This document shows, in pieces, positions 35,927-44,898 of a DNA stretch of 55,481 nucleotides. The stretch's first letter is position 1, and the number at the start of each line of letters is the position of its first letter. Location: the NCBI GenBank assembly GCA_018662825.1, contig JABJFI010000081.1:1-55481 (forward strand), given 5' to 3'. The DNA is from Methanobacteriota archaeon. GTDB lineage: Archaea > Thermoplasmatota > Poseidoniia > Poseidoniales > Poseidoniaceae. The position numbers and the translations under genes are program-made. The notes beneath the pieces were generated by a model. That model did not search any database, was not told the DNA's origin, and saw only the letters and a list, made by a program, of their open reading frames with translations.

Positions 35927-36331
35927 ATGACGCGCTCGCTTCCGTGTATTCCAATGGGATGCTCAGCTTGTTGTCGAGAGACAACCATGCCTCTAACCAA
36001 GGCTGAAGCAGCACTCCTCACTCGTAGAACTGGAATGGCAATCGAAAATTTCACCTGGAGGAATAACGGCATACTCACTCTTCTCAACGATGAAAAAACT
36101 CGTGCATGTGTCTTTTTGTTGACTGCCTCTTCAGATGCTAATGCTGAAGGAATGTGTTCAGTATACGAAGTTCGACCTCAAGGATGTCGAACCTATCCTA
36201 ATGTTTTGAATCATCACGATGAGGTCATTCTTGATGAAGGATGCCCCCATAAGGCTCAATTTCCTGAACCAACAGAAGAAGATGCGATTGTTCTTCTCAA
36301 TCTCGAGGAACAATTGTTGCGTGAAGGATGA
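35927..36331 (+). CDS. YkgJ-family cysteine-cluster protein
   Basis: A 134-residue protein with the CxxCC and Cys-rich pattern of the YkgJ (putative Fe-S/zinc) family: 'CIPMGCSACCRETTMPLT' at the start, and 'GMCSVYEVRPQGCRTYP' followed by 'EGCPHK' at the end. Family members probably bind a metal cluster; their reaction is unknown. The ATG at 35927 is chosen because an upstream frame to 35885 adds no motif. The tail overlaps the convergent methylase gene by 35 nt. Confidence 0.85.
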   Translation: MTRSLPCIPMGCSACCRETTMPLTKAEAALLTRRTGMAIENFTWRNNGILTLLNDEKTRACVFLLTASSDANAEGMCSVYEVRPQGCRTYPNVLNHHDEVILDEGCPHKAQFPEPTEEDAIVLLNLEEQLLREG

Positions 36332-37436
36332 GGCGCCCAAGGCTGGCATGAACGTGCTCAACCCACCGTTGGTTAATACGCCATCCTGTTTGAGAAAAAG
36401 TAGTTTCAATTTCATGCCATTGCCCATGCAAGAGTTCTACAGCCACATCATCCATGAGCGCTTCATCAGAGAGTTCCCCAAAAGGATGCATTGGTAAGAT
36501 CAAGACCAAATCGGCAGTTTCTGCAGCCACATCCCGGGCACTATTGAGAACTGATTGAATCAATTCAGCATGGTCAAGAGAACCTTGCGAGTTTCGACCA
36601 TATGGCGGGTCGAGAACAAAGCCACTGATACGCTGATGCGCATGTTGTGGAAGAACATTGGGCAATTGAGTAGCATCGCCCAAGAGTAGTTTCGCATCAG
36701 AATGAGGCATTGCCCAATCGAGGTTTTTCTGAGCGCCTTCAATCATTAGAGGGTCGAGGTCAACGCCAAATGTTTCACGACCTGAAAGCGCTGCTTCGAG
36801 AACAAACCCACCAGTGCCAGTCATGAGGTCTAATGTCGCTCCTTTGTCACGAGGACCTGATGCTACATTTACCGCTAAACGTGCCAGTCGGGGGTCAAGG
36901 CTGACTGGTTTGAAGAATGGGCGGTCGGTTGCACGACGAGAAGTGATACCATCCGAATCGTCTCCTGAGCCAACCATCCAGCCACATGCGATTATTCCAG
37001 CGCTTGCATCAAGCACCATCCCAAGTCGATGGTCGGGGGATTCAAGGTCAATATCATAGCCTTGAGATGACATCATACCACCAATTTTCCCAGCAAATTC
37101 GCGACTGCTAATACCTGCCATTTTACCTTCATGCTTCATAGAACGGACCGCAACTGAACCATTACGAGGATGATTTGTGAGATATGCTTGAATTTGCTCA
37201 AAGAATACTGAAGAATCTTCTTCTCTATTCCAAACTACAGCATGGCAGAGCAAGGCTTGGCATCCACTTGCACATTCAACCGCAGATTGCATTTCTTGTA
37301 GAGAGATATCTCCATCAAGTTCGACTAATCTTCGAGAAGAAAGTCGAGTCAGTGTTGCATGTGGGAGCAATGCTGAGATTTCCGCACGTGCCAATGCCGG
37401 ATGCCAGCCACGCAAACTCGCAACATGACTCGCCAT
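36297..37436 (-). CDS. THUMP-domain tRNA guanine-N2 methyltransferase (Trm-G10/Trm11-like)
   Basis: A 379-residue protein with an N-terminal ferredoxin-like/THUMP region (about 1-160, 'GSVAVRSMKHEGKM', 'VDLESPDHRLGMVLD'-type pattern) and a C-terminal RNA methylase domain: SAM loop 'LDLMTGTGGFVLEAAL' (about 202-217), 'GVDLDPLMIEGAQKNL', and catalytic 'DPPYGR' (276-281). DPPYG with THUMP is the mark of enzymes that form m2G/m22G at tRNA position 10. The start at 37436 is the second ATG, which avoids overlap with the fen promoter. It diverges from fen. Confidence 0.87.
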   Translation of the reverse strand: MASHVASLRGWHPALARAEISALLPHATLTRLSSRRLVELDGDISLQEMQSAVECASGCQALLCHAVVWNREEDSSVFFEQIQAYLTNHPRNGSVAVRSMKHEGKMAGISSREFAGKIGGMMSSQGYDIDLESPDHRLGMVLDASAGIIACGWMVGSGDDSDGITSRRATDRPFFKPVSLDPRLARLAVNVASGPRDKGATLDLMTGTGGFVLEAALSGRETFGVDLDPLMIEGAQKNLDWAMPHSDAKLLLGDATQLPNVLPQHAHQRISGFVLDPPYGRNSQGSLDHAELIQSVLNSARDVAAETADLVLILPMHPFGELSDEALMDDVAVELLHGQWHEIETTFSQTGWRINQRWVEHVHASLGRLILHATIVPRD

Positions 37437-37511
37437 GGTGGGCGCTTGCGCCTCGACTTCTTGACGGATTCGGATGCGAATATACACATACTGTCGCCCC
37501 GTATTCCCTCC

Positions 37512-38540
37512 ATGGGCTGCAATCTTCGAGACCTTGCCACGCCCGAAAACATCGACTTAGCAACCCTTTCGGGAAAGAGAGTTGGCATAGACGCCTTCCT
37601 AACTGCGTTTCAATTTTTGACAACAATGCGAGACCGTTCACCTCAAGGAGATGGAGGACCCCTTCGTGCAGATAATGGGAAGGTTGTTTCTCACTTGATG
37701 GGTTTTCTCAATCGTACTGCGACATTATTGAATCTCGGCATCAAGCCCGTGTACATTTTTGATGGCAAATCACCAGAATTGAAAGCCGATGAATTAGCAT
37801 CGCGCCGTGCTCGACGAGAAGAAGCGGAGCGCGTGCACAAAGAAGCGTTGGCTGCGGGAGATTTTGCATTGGCTCAAAAGATGGCCCCCCGCATCATGAA
37901 TTATACCCAAGAGATGGTTGATGAAACCAAGCAATTACTCGATTTACTTGGCGTGCCTTGGGTTGTGGCAAAAGCCGAAGGTGAAGGACAAGCGGCAGTT
38001 ATGGCTGCCAGAGGGCAACTCGATGTTGTTGCAACCCAAGATTGGGATGCCTTGCTCTATGGCACACCCCACCTCGTTCGCAACCTAATGAGCGATGGTT
38101 CAAAGCAACATGGGCGTGTTGTAAGAGCGCAGATGATTGACTTGGAGGCCATGCTAAAAACCCATGATTTGAGTAAAGCGCAATTGATTGATTTGGCAAT
38201 CATGATTGGTACAGACTTCCACCCCGGCATCCGTGGCATTGGTCCAAAGACTGGAATCAAACTCATCAAAGAACATGGTTGTATTGAAATGATTTGCCAA
38301 GTGAAGAACAAGGAAATCCCCCAACGTCTAAGCGAAATCCGTGAAATATTTCATCATCATCCTGCTGTTGATGTTGCAGATGAAGATTTGCTCCCAGGAC
38401 AAATTGATGTCAAAGGACTTATCCAATTCTTGCAAGTTGAACGACAATTTAGCCAGCGTCGAATGGACAATGCATTTGACAAGTTACGAGAAATTGGATT
38501 GATTCGCGAAGGTGGCCAAACCTCGTTATTCTCGTTTTGA
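37512..38540 (+). CDS. fen: Flap endonuclease 1
   Basis: A structure-specific 5' nuclease that trims Okazaki flaps and acts in repair. It begins with the required 'MG' (the N-terminal Gly region enters the active site) and shows 'GIDAFLTAFQFLTTMRD', 'YIFDGKSPELK', 'AKAEGEGQAAVMA', 'VATQDWDALLYG', and the helix-hairpin-helix 'IMIGTDFHPGIRGIGPKTG' with metal-binding Asp. At 342 residues it is of normal length. The C-terminus ends 'GGQTSLFSF', a short PIP-box-like PCNA-binding motif. The start at 37512 is fixed by the conserved N-terminus. Its stop overlaps the CoA-transferase stop by 15 nt. Confidence 0.95.
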   Translation: MGCNLRDLATPENIDLATLSGKRVGIDAFLTAFQFLTTMRDRSPQGDGGPLRADNGKVVSHLMGFLNRTATLLNLGIKPVYIFDGKSPELKADELASRRARREEAERVHKEALAAGDFALAQKMAPRIMNYTQEMVDETKQLLDLLGVPWVVAKAEGEGQAAVMAARGQLDVVATQDWDALLYGTPHLVRNLMSDGSKQHGRVVRAQMIDLEAMLKTHDLSKAQLIDLAIMIGTDFHPGIRGIGPKTGIKLIKEHGCIEMICQVKNKEIPQRLSEIREIFHHHPAVDVADEDLLPGQIDVKGLIQFLQVERQFSQRRMDNAFDKLREIGLIREGGQTSLFSF

Positions 38541-39569
38541 AGGTTGCATAAAACGCAAAGGACTTGCCAGAACATCAACGCCTTGAAAATCAGTTACGGC
38601 CTGTCTCGCTACACTTTGGGGGTCATGAAGCGCCTCAAGTACTGTATTGACAGGAGCACACGGAACACCAATCAATTTTTGTTCGAGTTCACCACGATTG
38701 TAATTTAATACAGCGTTTTCCACACAACTCTCCACCGCTTTTCGTGAATTAACACGACCTTCGTTGGTAGCCCAACTCTCTTGATTCTCAAGCGCTAATG
38801 CTTCAACCAAAGTGAGCCATTGATTATCAGAACCGACACCAATGACAAACCAACCATCTTTTGCTTCAAAGGCACGATATGGTACCAAGTTCGGATGAGC
38901 AGACCCCATCGGAGTTGGATTTTTCCCACTGGCCATAGCGTTGTGGGCTTGATTCACCAATGCGGCAATAGCACAATCCCATAGAGACAAATCAATCCGC
39001 ATGATTTCACCCGTCCTTTCTTTGTGCAATAATGCAGCAAGAATTGCATTGCCAGCGTTGAGCCCAGTGATGACATCTATCCACGCTACGCCAACCTTGA
39101 CTGGGGCTCCACCTGCTTGGCCGGTTATTCCCATAATACCGCTTCGAGCTTGTAAGGCGACATCATACCCCGGCTCATCTCGTCGAGGTCCTGTTGCACC
39201 ATAGGCTGAAATCGAACAGAGAATAATATCATTCGGCAAAGGGCCCACAAGCCGCTCAAGTGTACCAGGCCGGAAGTTTTCAACTACAACATCAGCCGTT
39301 TCAATTAACGCTCGCACATCGTTTTTTTCACGTTTGAGATCAAATGTCACGATTTCTTTGCCTCGGTTGCACGATAAGAAGTAGGCCGCAACCTGCTTCC
39401 CATCGAATCCGGTGGTGAATGGTGGGCCCCAATATCGGGTATCATCGCCCCATGGCGCTTCAATTTTGATGACTTCAGCGCCAAGGTCAGACAACATTTG
39501 GGTCGCATAAGGGCCTGCTAATATTCGAGAGACATCGACGATTCGAATACCCTCTAAAATTCCGCCCAT
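38526..39569 (-). CDS. CoA-transferase family III (CaiB/BaiF)
   Basis: A 347-residue family III CoA-transferase, moving CoA between carboxylic acids. Seen: 'GIRIVDVSRILAGPYATQMLSDLGAEVIKIE', 'GDDTRYWGPPF', 'LSCNRGKEIVTFDLK', 'VVVENFRPGTLERL', 'SISAYGATGPRRDEPGYD', and 'WIDVITGLNAG', where the Asp is in the expected catalytic position. The enzyme is about 50 residues shorter than CaiB. The donor/acceptor pair cannot be told from sequence. The ATG at 39569 is set by the family start; the frame runs on upstream to 39737 without homology. It diverges from the next gene by about 50 nt. Confidence 0.9.
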   Translation of the reverse strand: MGGILEGIRIVDVSRILAGPYATQMLSDLGAEVIKIEAPWGDDTRYWGPPFTTGFDGKQVAAYFLSCNRGKEIVTFDLKREKNDVRALIETADVVVENFRPGTLERLVGPLPNDIILCSISAYGATGPRRDEPGYDVALQARSGIMGITGQAGGAPVKVGVAWIDVITGLNAGNAILAALLHKERTGEIMRIDLSLWDCAIAALVNQAHNAMASGKNPTPMGSAHPNLVPYRAFEAKDGWFVIGVGSDNQWLTLVEALALENQESWATNEGRVNSRKAVESCVENAVLNYNRGELEQKLIGVPCAPVNTVLEALHDPQSVARQAVTDFQGVDVLASPLRFMQPSKRE

Positions 39570-39621
39570 GTACCCCCTAAGTGTCCGAAAGGGTTGAACC
39601 TCTCCCCCCGAACCGTTGGCT

Positions 39622-41091
39622 ATGGAGCGGTTGGATTTCGAGGACGACCGTTTATGGTCCCGTCTACTGATCTTGGGCATTCTGCTCAATGTCATCGTAT
39701 GTTTCACTAGCGACTTGGGACTAGACACACAGGTCAAAATGGCTGTCGATGAAAACGGAACATTACCATGGGGAGACCTTCGGCCTGAAATTGCAGGTGA
39801 AAGCGACCCTACTGATGGCGGTCAGCGAATTGTATTGCCTCTGTATGAGATGTCAGAATTTGGCATCAAAACAGTAGCCCTTCTCACCTTTGTTGGCATG
39901 GTTGCCTGTTTGTATCGTTGGAGCGGTGTGCGTTCAGCCGCCATTCTTTCGCTTTCGCCAGCGTTTATTTTTTCAGTTGGCCGAGGTTATGAAGAAGTAT
40001 ATTTAGCAATGTTTTGCGCCGCAGCCTTCATACTTTTTACCGGATTGCTCTCATCAAAATACAGACCCCTACAATCATTCCTTGGTGGACTTTCTTTCAT
40101 GTTGATGCCTTATGCTAAGGGGTTCACTGACGGGTTTGGGGTGTTAATCGGCGCTCTTGTATTGGCTACCTTTTCCACCGTTTGGAGTGAGATATCAAGG
40201 CGAGGTGGTGAGAAGACCAAGTGGATGTCGAAACCTCATGTTGTTGGAATTGTTGTTTCCGCTGTCGTATCAATGTCCATGGTCATACTTGGGATACTTG
40301 GCTATAACAGCACGCTGTCAATATTGGCAGAAAGCCCAGTTAGATACACGACAGCGTTCGCCTTTTCGATTCTAGATGTCATCATAATCTTCACCTTCTT
40401 CGGCATGGCCTTGTGGCCGTTTGTGGGTTCATTATTCCGTGGATTCAGTTCTGTTGAAGATACCAAAATCGCCATGATGACCGGCTATATTGTTGGCCTC
40501 ATGACTGCAATCGTGTTCTATGTCGCAGCTCTTTGGACATATGAAGCGAGTATATGGGGGGCTGATTGGCCAGGCGTAATTTGGACGATGGGGAACAATG
40601 GGCGATATGCGACTTTACTGTTCATCCCAATGGTACTCTTGCTTCAAGAACTTCGTCAGCATATTGAGGTTCCAACGTTTGACTCCCCGCTTTCAAAAGC
40701 CAAGGGCATGGGTTTGGTTGTTCTCCTCTTGTTGCCTCTCTCTCTTCTAGCATCATTCCACGGACAAACCATGTGGACTGATGATGCTGCAAGTACAATG
40801 GAACTTGAAAGGGGTGAAGAGTTCCTCTTTGTTTCAGAAGATACACTTGGCATGCATTGGCTCTATACATTCTATGCTCCACTTGATGCAGAGGAAAAAG
40901 CGATTACTGGCCATTGGAGGTCAATAGATTCGAATTGGGAATCTGATTTGAATTCCTCCTTATTACAAGTAACAACGCTCGTTGTTTCACCCGATGTAAA
41001 GTATACACCTAATGGGTGGATTGTTGAATCAAGTGGAGAAGTAGACCTTCTCAACGGTAAAGGAGAATGGCGCGTATTAACGCGCTCCTAA
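39622..41091 (+). CDS. Polytopic membrane protein, possibly a GT-C-type glycosyltransferase
   Basis: A 489-residue protein with about eleven membrane helices, followed by a soluble outer C-terminal domain (about residues 390-489, 'FLFVSEDTLGMHWLYTFYAPLDAEE'). The first loop (about 30-75) is large and acidic ('LDTQVKMAVDENGTLPWGDLRPE'), a feature of GT-C glycosyltransferases, which carry a DxD/ExD motif there. Here 'DLGLDTQ' and 'GESDPTDGG' are the only candidates, so this is weak. The ATG at 39622 is chosen over a TTG at 39616. Function otherwise unknown. Confidence 0.7.
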   Translation: MERLDFEDDRLWSRLLILGILLNVIVCFTSDLGLDTQVKMAVDENGTLPWGDLRPEIAGESDPTDGGQRIVLPLYEMSEFGIKTVALLTFVGMVACLYRWSGVRSAAILSLSPAFIFSVGRGYEEVYLAMFCAAAFILFTGLLSSKYRPLQSFLGGLSFMLMPYAKGFTDGFGVLIGALVLATFSTVWSEISRRGGEKTKWMSKPHVVGIVVSAVVSMSMVILGILGYNSTLSILAESPVRYTTAFAFSILDVIIIFTFFGMALWPFVGSLFRGFSSVEDTKIAMMTGYIVGLMTAIVFYVAALWTYEASIWGADWPGVIWTMGNNGRYATLLFIPMVLLLQELRQHIEVPTFDSPLSKAKGMGLVVLLLLPLSLLASFHGQTMWTDDAASTMELERGEEFLFVSEDTLGMHWLYTFYAPLDAEEKAITGHWRSIDSNWESDLNSSLLQVTTLVVSPDVKYTPNGWIVESSGEVDLLNGKGEWRVLTRS

Positions 41092-41093
41092 CC

Positions 41094-41273
41094 TCAAGCG
41101 TTCTTATCAGCTTGGACTTGTGTGCGGACTGCTTGAGCAGCGGACTTTGCACCTTGCATAGCCTTGCGCACACGGGTACCAGCAGCAGCGTTACCCTTGT
41201 CGTGCTTGACAGCATCAGCAAGAGCGGCAGTTAAATCATCAATCATCGTTTGAACCATAGCCTCGACGGACAT
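41094..41273 (-). CDS. Histone H1/Hc1-like small basic protein
   Basis: A 59-residue protein beginning 'MSVEAMVQTMIDDLTAALAD' and ending 'KGNAAAGTRVRKAMQ', 'AKSAAQAVRTQVQADKNA'. The K-GNxAAGTRVRKAMQ pattern is that of chlamydial/Bacteroidetes Hc1-type histone H1-like proteins, which compact DNA through basic helices. It is Lys/Ala-rich with no membrane or signal segment. The ATG at 41273 is used; a longer frame to 41378 adds no similarity and would overlap the shared promoter. It diverges from aceE. Confidence 0.75.
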   Translation of the reverse strand: MSVEAMVQTMIDDLTAALADAVKHDKGNAAAGTRVRKAMQGAKSAAQAVRTQVQADKNA

Positions 41274-41465
41274 AACCTGTTCGCTGAGTAATCGGCTTTT
41301 ATTGATTGCTCCGGAAAAACATGAAAACCGTAAACTAAATTCGATGAATAGAGCACCGAGTTCATCATCTCGTGCCAAAATGACAGTTTGATAAAATAAT
41401 ATCGGGATTTCAAGCGAGGGGTTGAAAACCCCACGGTTGGAGGGTCGAGCAAGGAGGAGTAAGAC

Positions 41466-44138
41466 ATGCGCTTCGGTGTTCGAGGAACTTTGCCGGACCC
41501 AGACCCTGTTGCAACACAGGAATGGGTCGATTCAATCCTTGCTGTTCGTGACCAACTTGGTGATGAAGAGGCTCGCCGCCTATTACTTTCTACCGTTGAT
41601 GCAGCCCGCCATGCCGGTGTCGAAATCGATGTCGTCAATACCCCTTACCTCAATTCCATACACCCAGATAATCAAGGCACATATCCGGGTGATTTGGAAA
41701 TGGAAAAACGCCTCCATGGAATCATAAGATGGAATGCGATGATGGTTGTCACACGCGGCAACAAAAACTTCGATGGCATTGGAGGCCACATCTCGACTTA
41801 TGCTTCAGCATCTCATGCTTGGGAGATTGGCTTCAATCATTTCTTTCGAGGCAAAGATGGGTCTGGACAAGGCGACCATCTCTATTGGCAAGGTCACGCA
41901 TCTCCAGGAATTTACGCTCGAGCCTGGCTCGAAGGTCGTTTGACCCATGAGCAAATGGAAGCCTTTCGTCAAGAAACTGGCGGCAAGGGCTTGTCTTCAT
42001 ACCCACACCCCCGCCTCATGCCTGACTTCTGGGAATTTCCAACCGTCAGTATGGGGCTTGGCGCAATGACGGCCATTCATCAAGCTCGTTTCAATCGCTA
42101 TCTCGAGGACAGAGGTTTAGTTTCAACTGCAAACTCCCGTGTATGGTATACGATGGGTGATGGCGAATCTGACGAACCAGAATCACTGTCTCAACTTTCT
42201 CTTGCAGGACGTGAAGGACTTGACAACATTGTCATGACTCTAAACTGCAATTTACAACGCCTTGATGGGCCTGTTCGTGGCAACTCAAAGATTGTCCAAG
42301 AACTCGAAGGGCGGTTCCGTGGAGCAGGCTGGAATGTCATCAAAGTTCTCTGGGGCAGCAGTTGGGATGATTTGTTTGCTCGAGATTCCGCCGGCATTCT
42401 TGCTGCTCGTCTTGACGAATTGGTCGATGGCGATGAGCAGAGAATCGTAACTGCTGATGGAGCAACTATCCGCAAAGATTTGTTTAACTCTGATGGATTA
42501 CAAGCCCTCGTAGCCCACCTAAGTGATGATGAATTGGTCGATTTATGTGCTGATGTTGGAGGACATGATTTTGTTAAACTTCATGCTGCCTACGCTCAGG
42601 CGACAGCTCACAAAGGGCAACCAACTGTAGTTTTGATGCGCACCATCAAGGGATTTGGCCTTGGGCCAGCATTTGCAGGCCGCAATACAACCCATCAAAA
42701 GAAGAAGGCAGGAATGGAAAGCATGCAATACATGCGCGATGATTTAGGACTCGATTTTTCAGATAAAGATTTGGAAAAATATCCATACATCATGCCCGAA
42801 GATGTCCCTGAATTAGTTGCCTATGCTAAACAACGCCGCGCCGCCATGGATGGATTCATGCCATGCCGTGTTGTGCCAAAATTTGATTTGCCACTTCCAG
42901 AAGAAGCAACATATGCTGAATTTGATGAAGGCACCAAAGGAAAAATGCAAGTCTCAACCACCATGGCCTTTGTTCGAATTCTACGCGCTTTGATGAAAGA
43001 CAAAGAATTCGGCAAACGAATCGTACCAATCATCCCCGACGAAGCCCGAACTTTCGGAATGGACCCATTATTTGCTGAATTTGGAATCTACCATCCCGAG
43101 GGCCAACTCTACAAACCGGTTGACCACAAAGTGCTGATGAAGTACAAGGAATCAGCAAAAGGCCAACTCCTAGAAGAAGGCATTAACGAAGCCGGTGCCA
43201 CTTCAACGTTCATAGCCGCAGCAACCTCTTTTGCCACTCACCACTACCCAACCATCCCCTTCTATACCTTCTATTCGATGTTCGGATTCCAACGCGTGGC
43301 AGACCTCATTTGGTCTGCGGCCGACCAACGTGCTCGAGGTTTCCTAATGGGTGCAACCTCTGGACGAACCACGCTCAACGGTGAAGGATTGCAACATCAA
43401 GATGGCCACTCACTTCTGATGGCTCACACCAATCCAGCTGTTCGCGCCTGGGACCCGGCTTTTGCTTACGAATTAGCAACCATCATTCGGCATGGCATCG
43501 ATGAAATGTATGGGCAAGACAAGGATGTCATCCACTATATTGCCGTTTACAATGAGAATTATCCTATGCCTCCAAAGCCACAAGGTGTTGACCAAGGCAT
43601 TATTCGCGGCATGTATTTGCTACGGGGTGCGCCAAAGGGAGATGGACCAATCGTTCGCCTAATAGGGTCAGGGCCAATTATGGTTCAAGTATTGGATGCA
43701 GTCGAGAAACTCGAAACTTACGGAGTTCGTTCTGAAATTTATTCAGCCACTTCCTATGGAGAATTACGTAGAGAAGGTATGGAATGCGACCGATGGAATC
43801 GATTGCATCCAACAAAAACAGCCAAGCAACCATGGGTTGAACAAATGCTTGGAAATGCAGAAGTTCCAGTCATTGCCGTCAGCGATAACATGGCAGCAGT
43901 CCCTGATATGATCCGTCAATGGGTCACAGGCCACTATACTGTCTTAGGAACTGATGGATTTGGCCGCTCTGATACTCGAGAAGCACTTCGCAGGTTCTTT
44001 GAAATCGATGGGGCAGCAGTTGCACTTGCAGCGCTCTCCTCCCTTGTAAGAGATGGTTCAATTGAGGCAAGTATATACGAGAAGGCTGAGAAAGAATTCG
44101 GAATTTCTTCTGAACGTAAAGACATTACTGCACTTTGA
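41466..44138 (+). CDS. aceE: Pyruvate dehydrogenase E1 component, homodimeric type
   Basis: An 890-residue thiamine-diphosphate enzyme that decarboxylates pyruvate and passes the acetyl group to E2 lipoamide. Motifs: 'NTPYLNSIHPDNQGTYPGDLEMEKRL', 'GHISTYASASHAWEIGFNHFFRG', the ThDP motif 'GDGESDEPES...LNCNLQRLDGPVRGN', 'FGFQRVADLIWSAADQRARGFLMGATSGRTTLNGEGLQHQDGHS' and the transketolase C-terminal domain. This is the E. coli AceE architecture, not the alpha2beta2 form usual in archaea. AAGGAGG precedes the ATG. E2 and E3 are not in this window, so they are encoded elsewhere. Confidence 0.96.
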   Translation: MRFGVRGTLPDPDPVATQEWVDSILAVRDQLGDEEARRLLLSTVDAARHAGVEIDVVNTPYLNSIHPDNQGTYPGDLEMEKRLHGIIRWNAMMVVTRGNKNFDGIGGHISTYASASHAWEIGFNHFFRGKDGSGQGDHLYWQGHASPGIYARAWLEGRLTHEQMEAFRQETGGKGLSSYPHPRLMPDFWEFPTVSMGLGAMTAIHQARFNRYLEDRGLVSTANSRVWYTMGDGESDEPESLSQLSLAGREGLDNIVMTLNCNLQRLDGPVRGNSKIVQELEGRFRGAGWNVIKVLWGSSWDDLFARDSAGILAARLDELVDGDEQRIVTADGATIRKDLFNSDGLQALVAHLSDDELVDLCADVGGHDFVKLHAAYAQATAHKGQPTVVLMRTIKGFGLGPAFAGRNTTHQKKKAGMESMQYMRDDLGLDFSDKDLEKYPYIMPEDVPELVAYAKQRRAAMDGFMPCRVVPKFDLPLPEEATYAEFDEGTKGKMQVSTTMAFVRILRALMKDKEFGKRIVPIIPDEARTFGMDPLFAEFGIYHPEGQLYKPVDHKVLMKYKESAKGQLLEEGINEAGATSTFIAAATSFATHHYPTIPFYTFYSMFGFQRVADLIWSAADQRARGFLMGATSGRTTLNGEGLQHQDGHSLLMAHTNPAVRAWDPAFAYELATIIRHGIDEMYGQDKDVIHYIAVYNENYPMPPKPQGVDQGIIRGMYLLRGAPKGDGPIVRLIGSGPIMVQVLDAVEKLETYGVRSEIYSATSYGELRREGMECDRWNRLHPTKTAKQPWVEQMLGNAEVPVIAVSDNMAAVPDMIRQWVTGHYTVLGTDGFGRSDTREALRRFFEIDGAAVALAALSSLVRDGSIEASIYEKAEKEFGISSERKDITAL

Positions 44139-44276
44139 TACTGAGGCCATTCACACGACCTCCGTTGTTTCAAATGAGGGTCCTTGAAATGTACAGCAGT
44201 TGAGATAGAACAATCCAATTCAAGTCAATTTAGGGGTGGAGTTCTTGAAGGGGCCGCGCTTGGATTAACTGATACC

Positions 44277-44876
44277 ATGTCTGAATCGCCAGCGAAGAAA
44301 TCATTTCTCCGAATGTGGGTAATGAGGCAATATTGGCGAATGCAACAATCACAAGCAATTGTAAGTCTGTTACTTTGGGGGACTACAATCACACTATTGG
44401 TATGGCCATTGATTTCTTGGAGATTCTCAGCAAGCTGTAATTCGGAACTTTGCTTTTCGGACCATATAGCAGGTATTCCAAGCGCTTACATTGGACTTAC
44501 TGTGATTTTCTTTTCAGTTATGTTTGTGGTATTATCTATAGGTTTTCTTTATGATCAAGTATTTTCCCTATGGACTGAGTGGCGAAATGTCGATATGGAA
44601 CGCAACCCCTTTGCGACCTACGCTCTTGCCCCGATATGGGTTATGTCTATCGCTTTGCAAGCAGAAATTTTGAAACGAACTTCTTCACAAGATGAGGAAA
44701 TCATTGAGCAAGCAAACTGGTGCCTTAAGTGGTGTGAAACATATACAGAAGGTGAAATGTTTGCACGTGCGGTACAAAAATGGGACAAAGACCTTGGAGA
44801 AACCCCAACCTTTTGGTTTACTTCTGATGAAGCAATGCAGCGGGCACGAGAAGTAATAATTTCCGATGAAGCTTGA
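44277..44876 (+). CDS. Membrane protein of unknown function
   Basis: A 199-residue protein with a basic N-terminus ('SPAKKSFLRMWVMRQYWRMQQ'), two helices (about residues 30-52 and 75-105), an outer loop with two Cys ('SCNSELCF'), and a soluble C-terminal region with acidic helices ('EIIEQANWCLKWCETYTEGE'). Not recognised. The ATG at 44277 is chosen over an alternate start upstream. The 138-nt gap to aceE shows no other feature. Confidence 0.65.
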   Translation: MSESPAKKSFLRMWVMRQYWRMQQSQAIVSLLLWGTTITLLVWPLISWRFSASCNSELCFSDHIAGIPSAYIGLTVIFFSVMFVVLSIGFLYDQVFSLWTEWRNVDMERNPFATYALAPIWVMSIALQAEILKRTSSQDEEIIEQANWCLKWCETYTEGEMFARAVQKWDKDLGETPTFWFTSDEAMQRAREVIISDEA

Positions 44877-44898
44877 ATCCATAGCCGCTCAAATTGGC

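Noticed and set aside
41273..41378. N-terminal extension of the Hc1-like protein
   Set aside because: The extra residues are not basic or helical and fall in the region shared with the aceE promoter.
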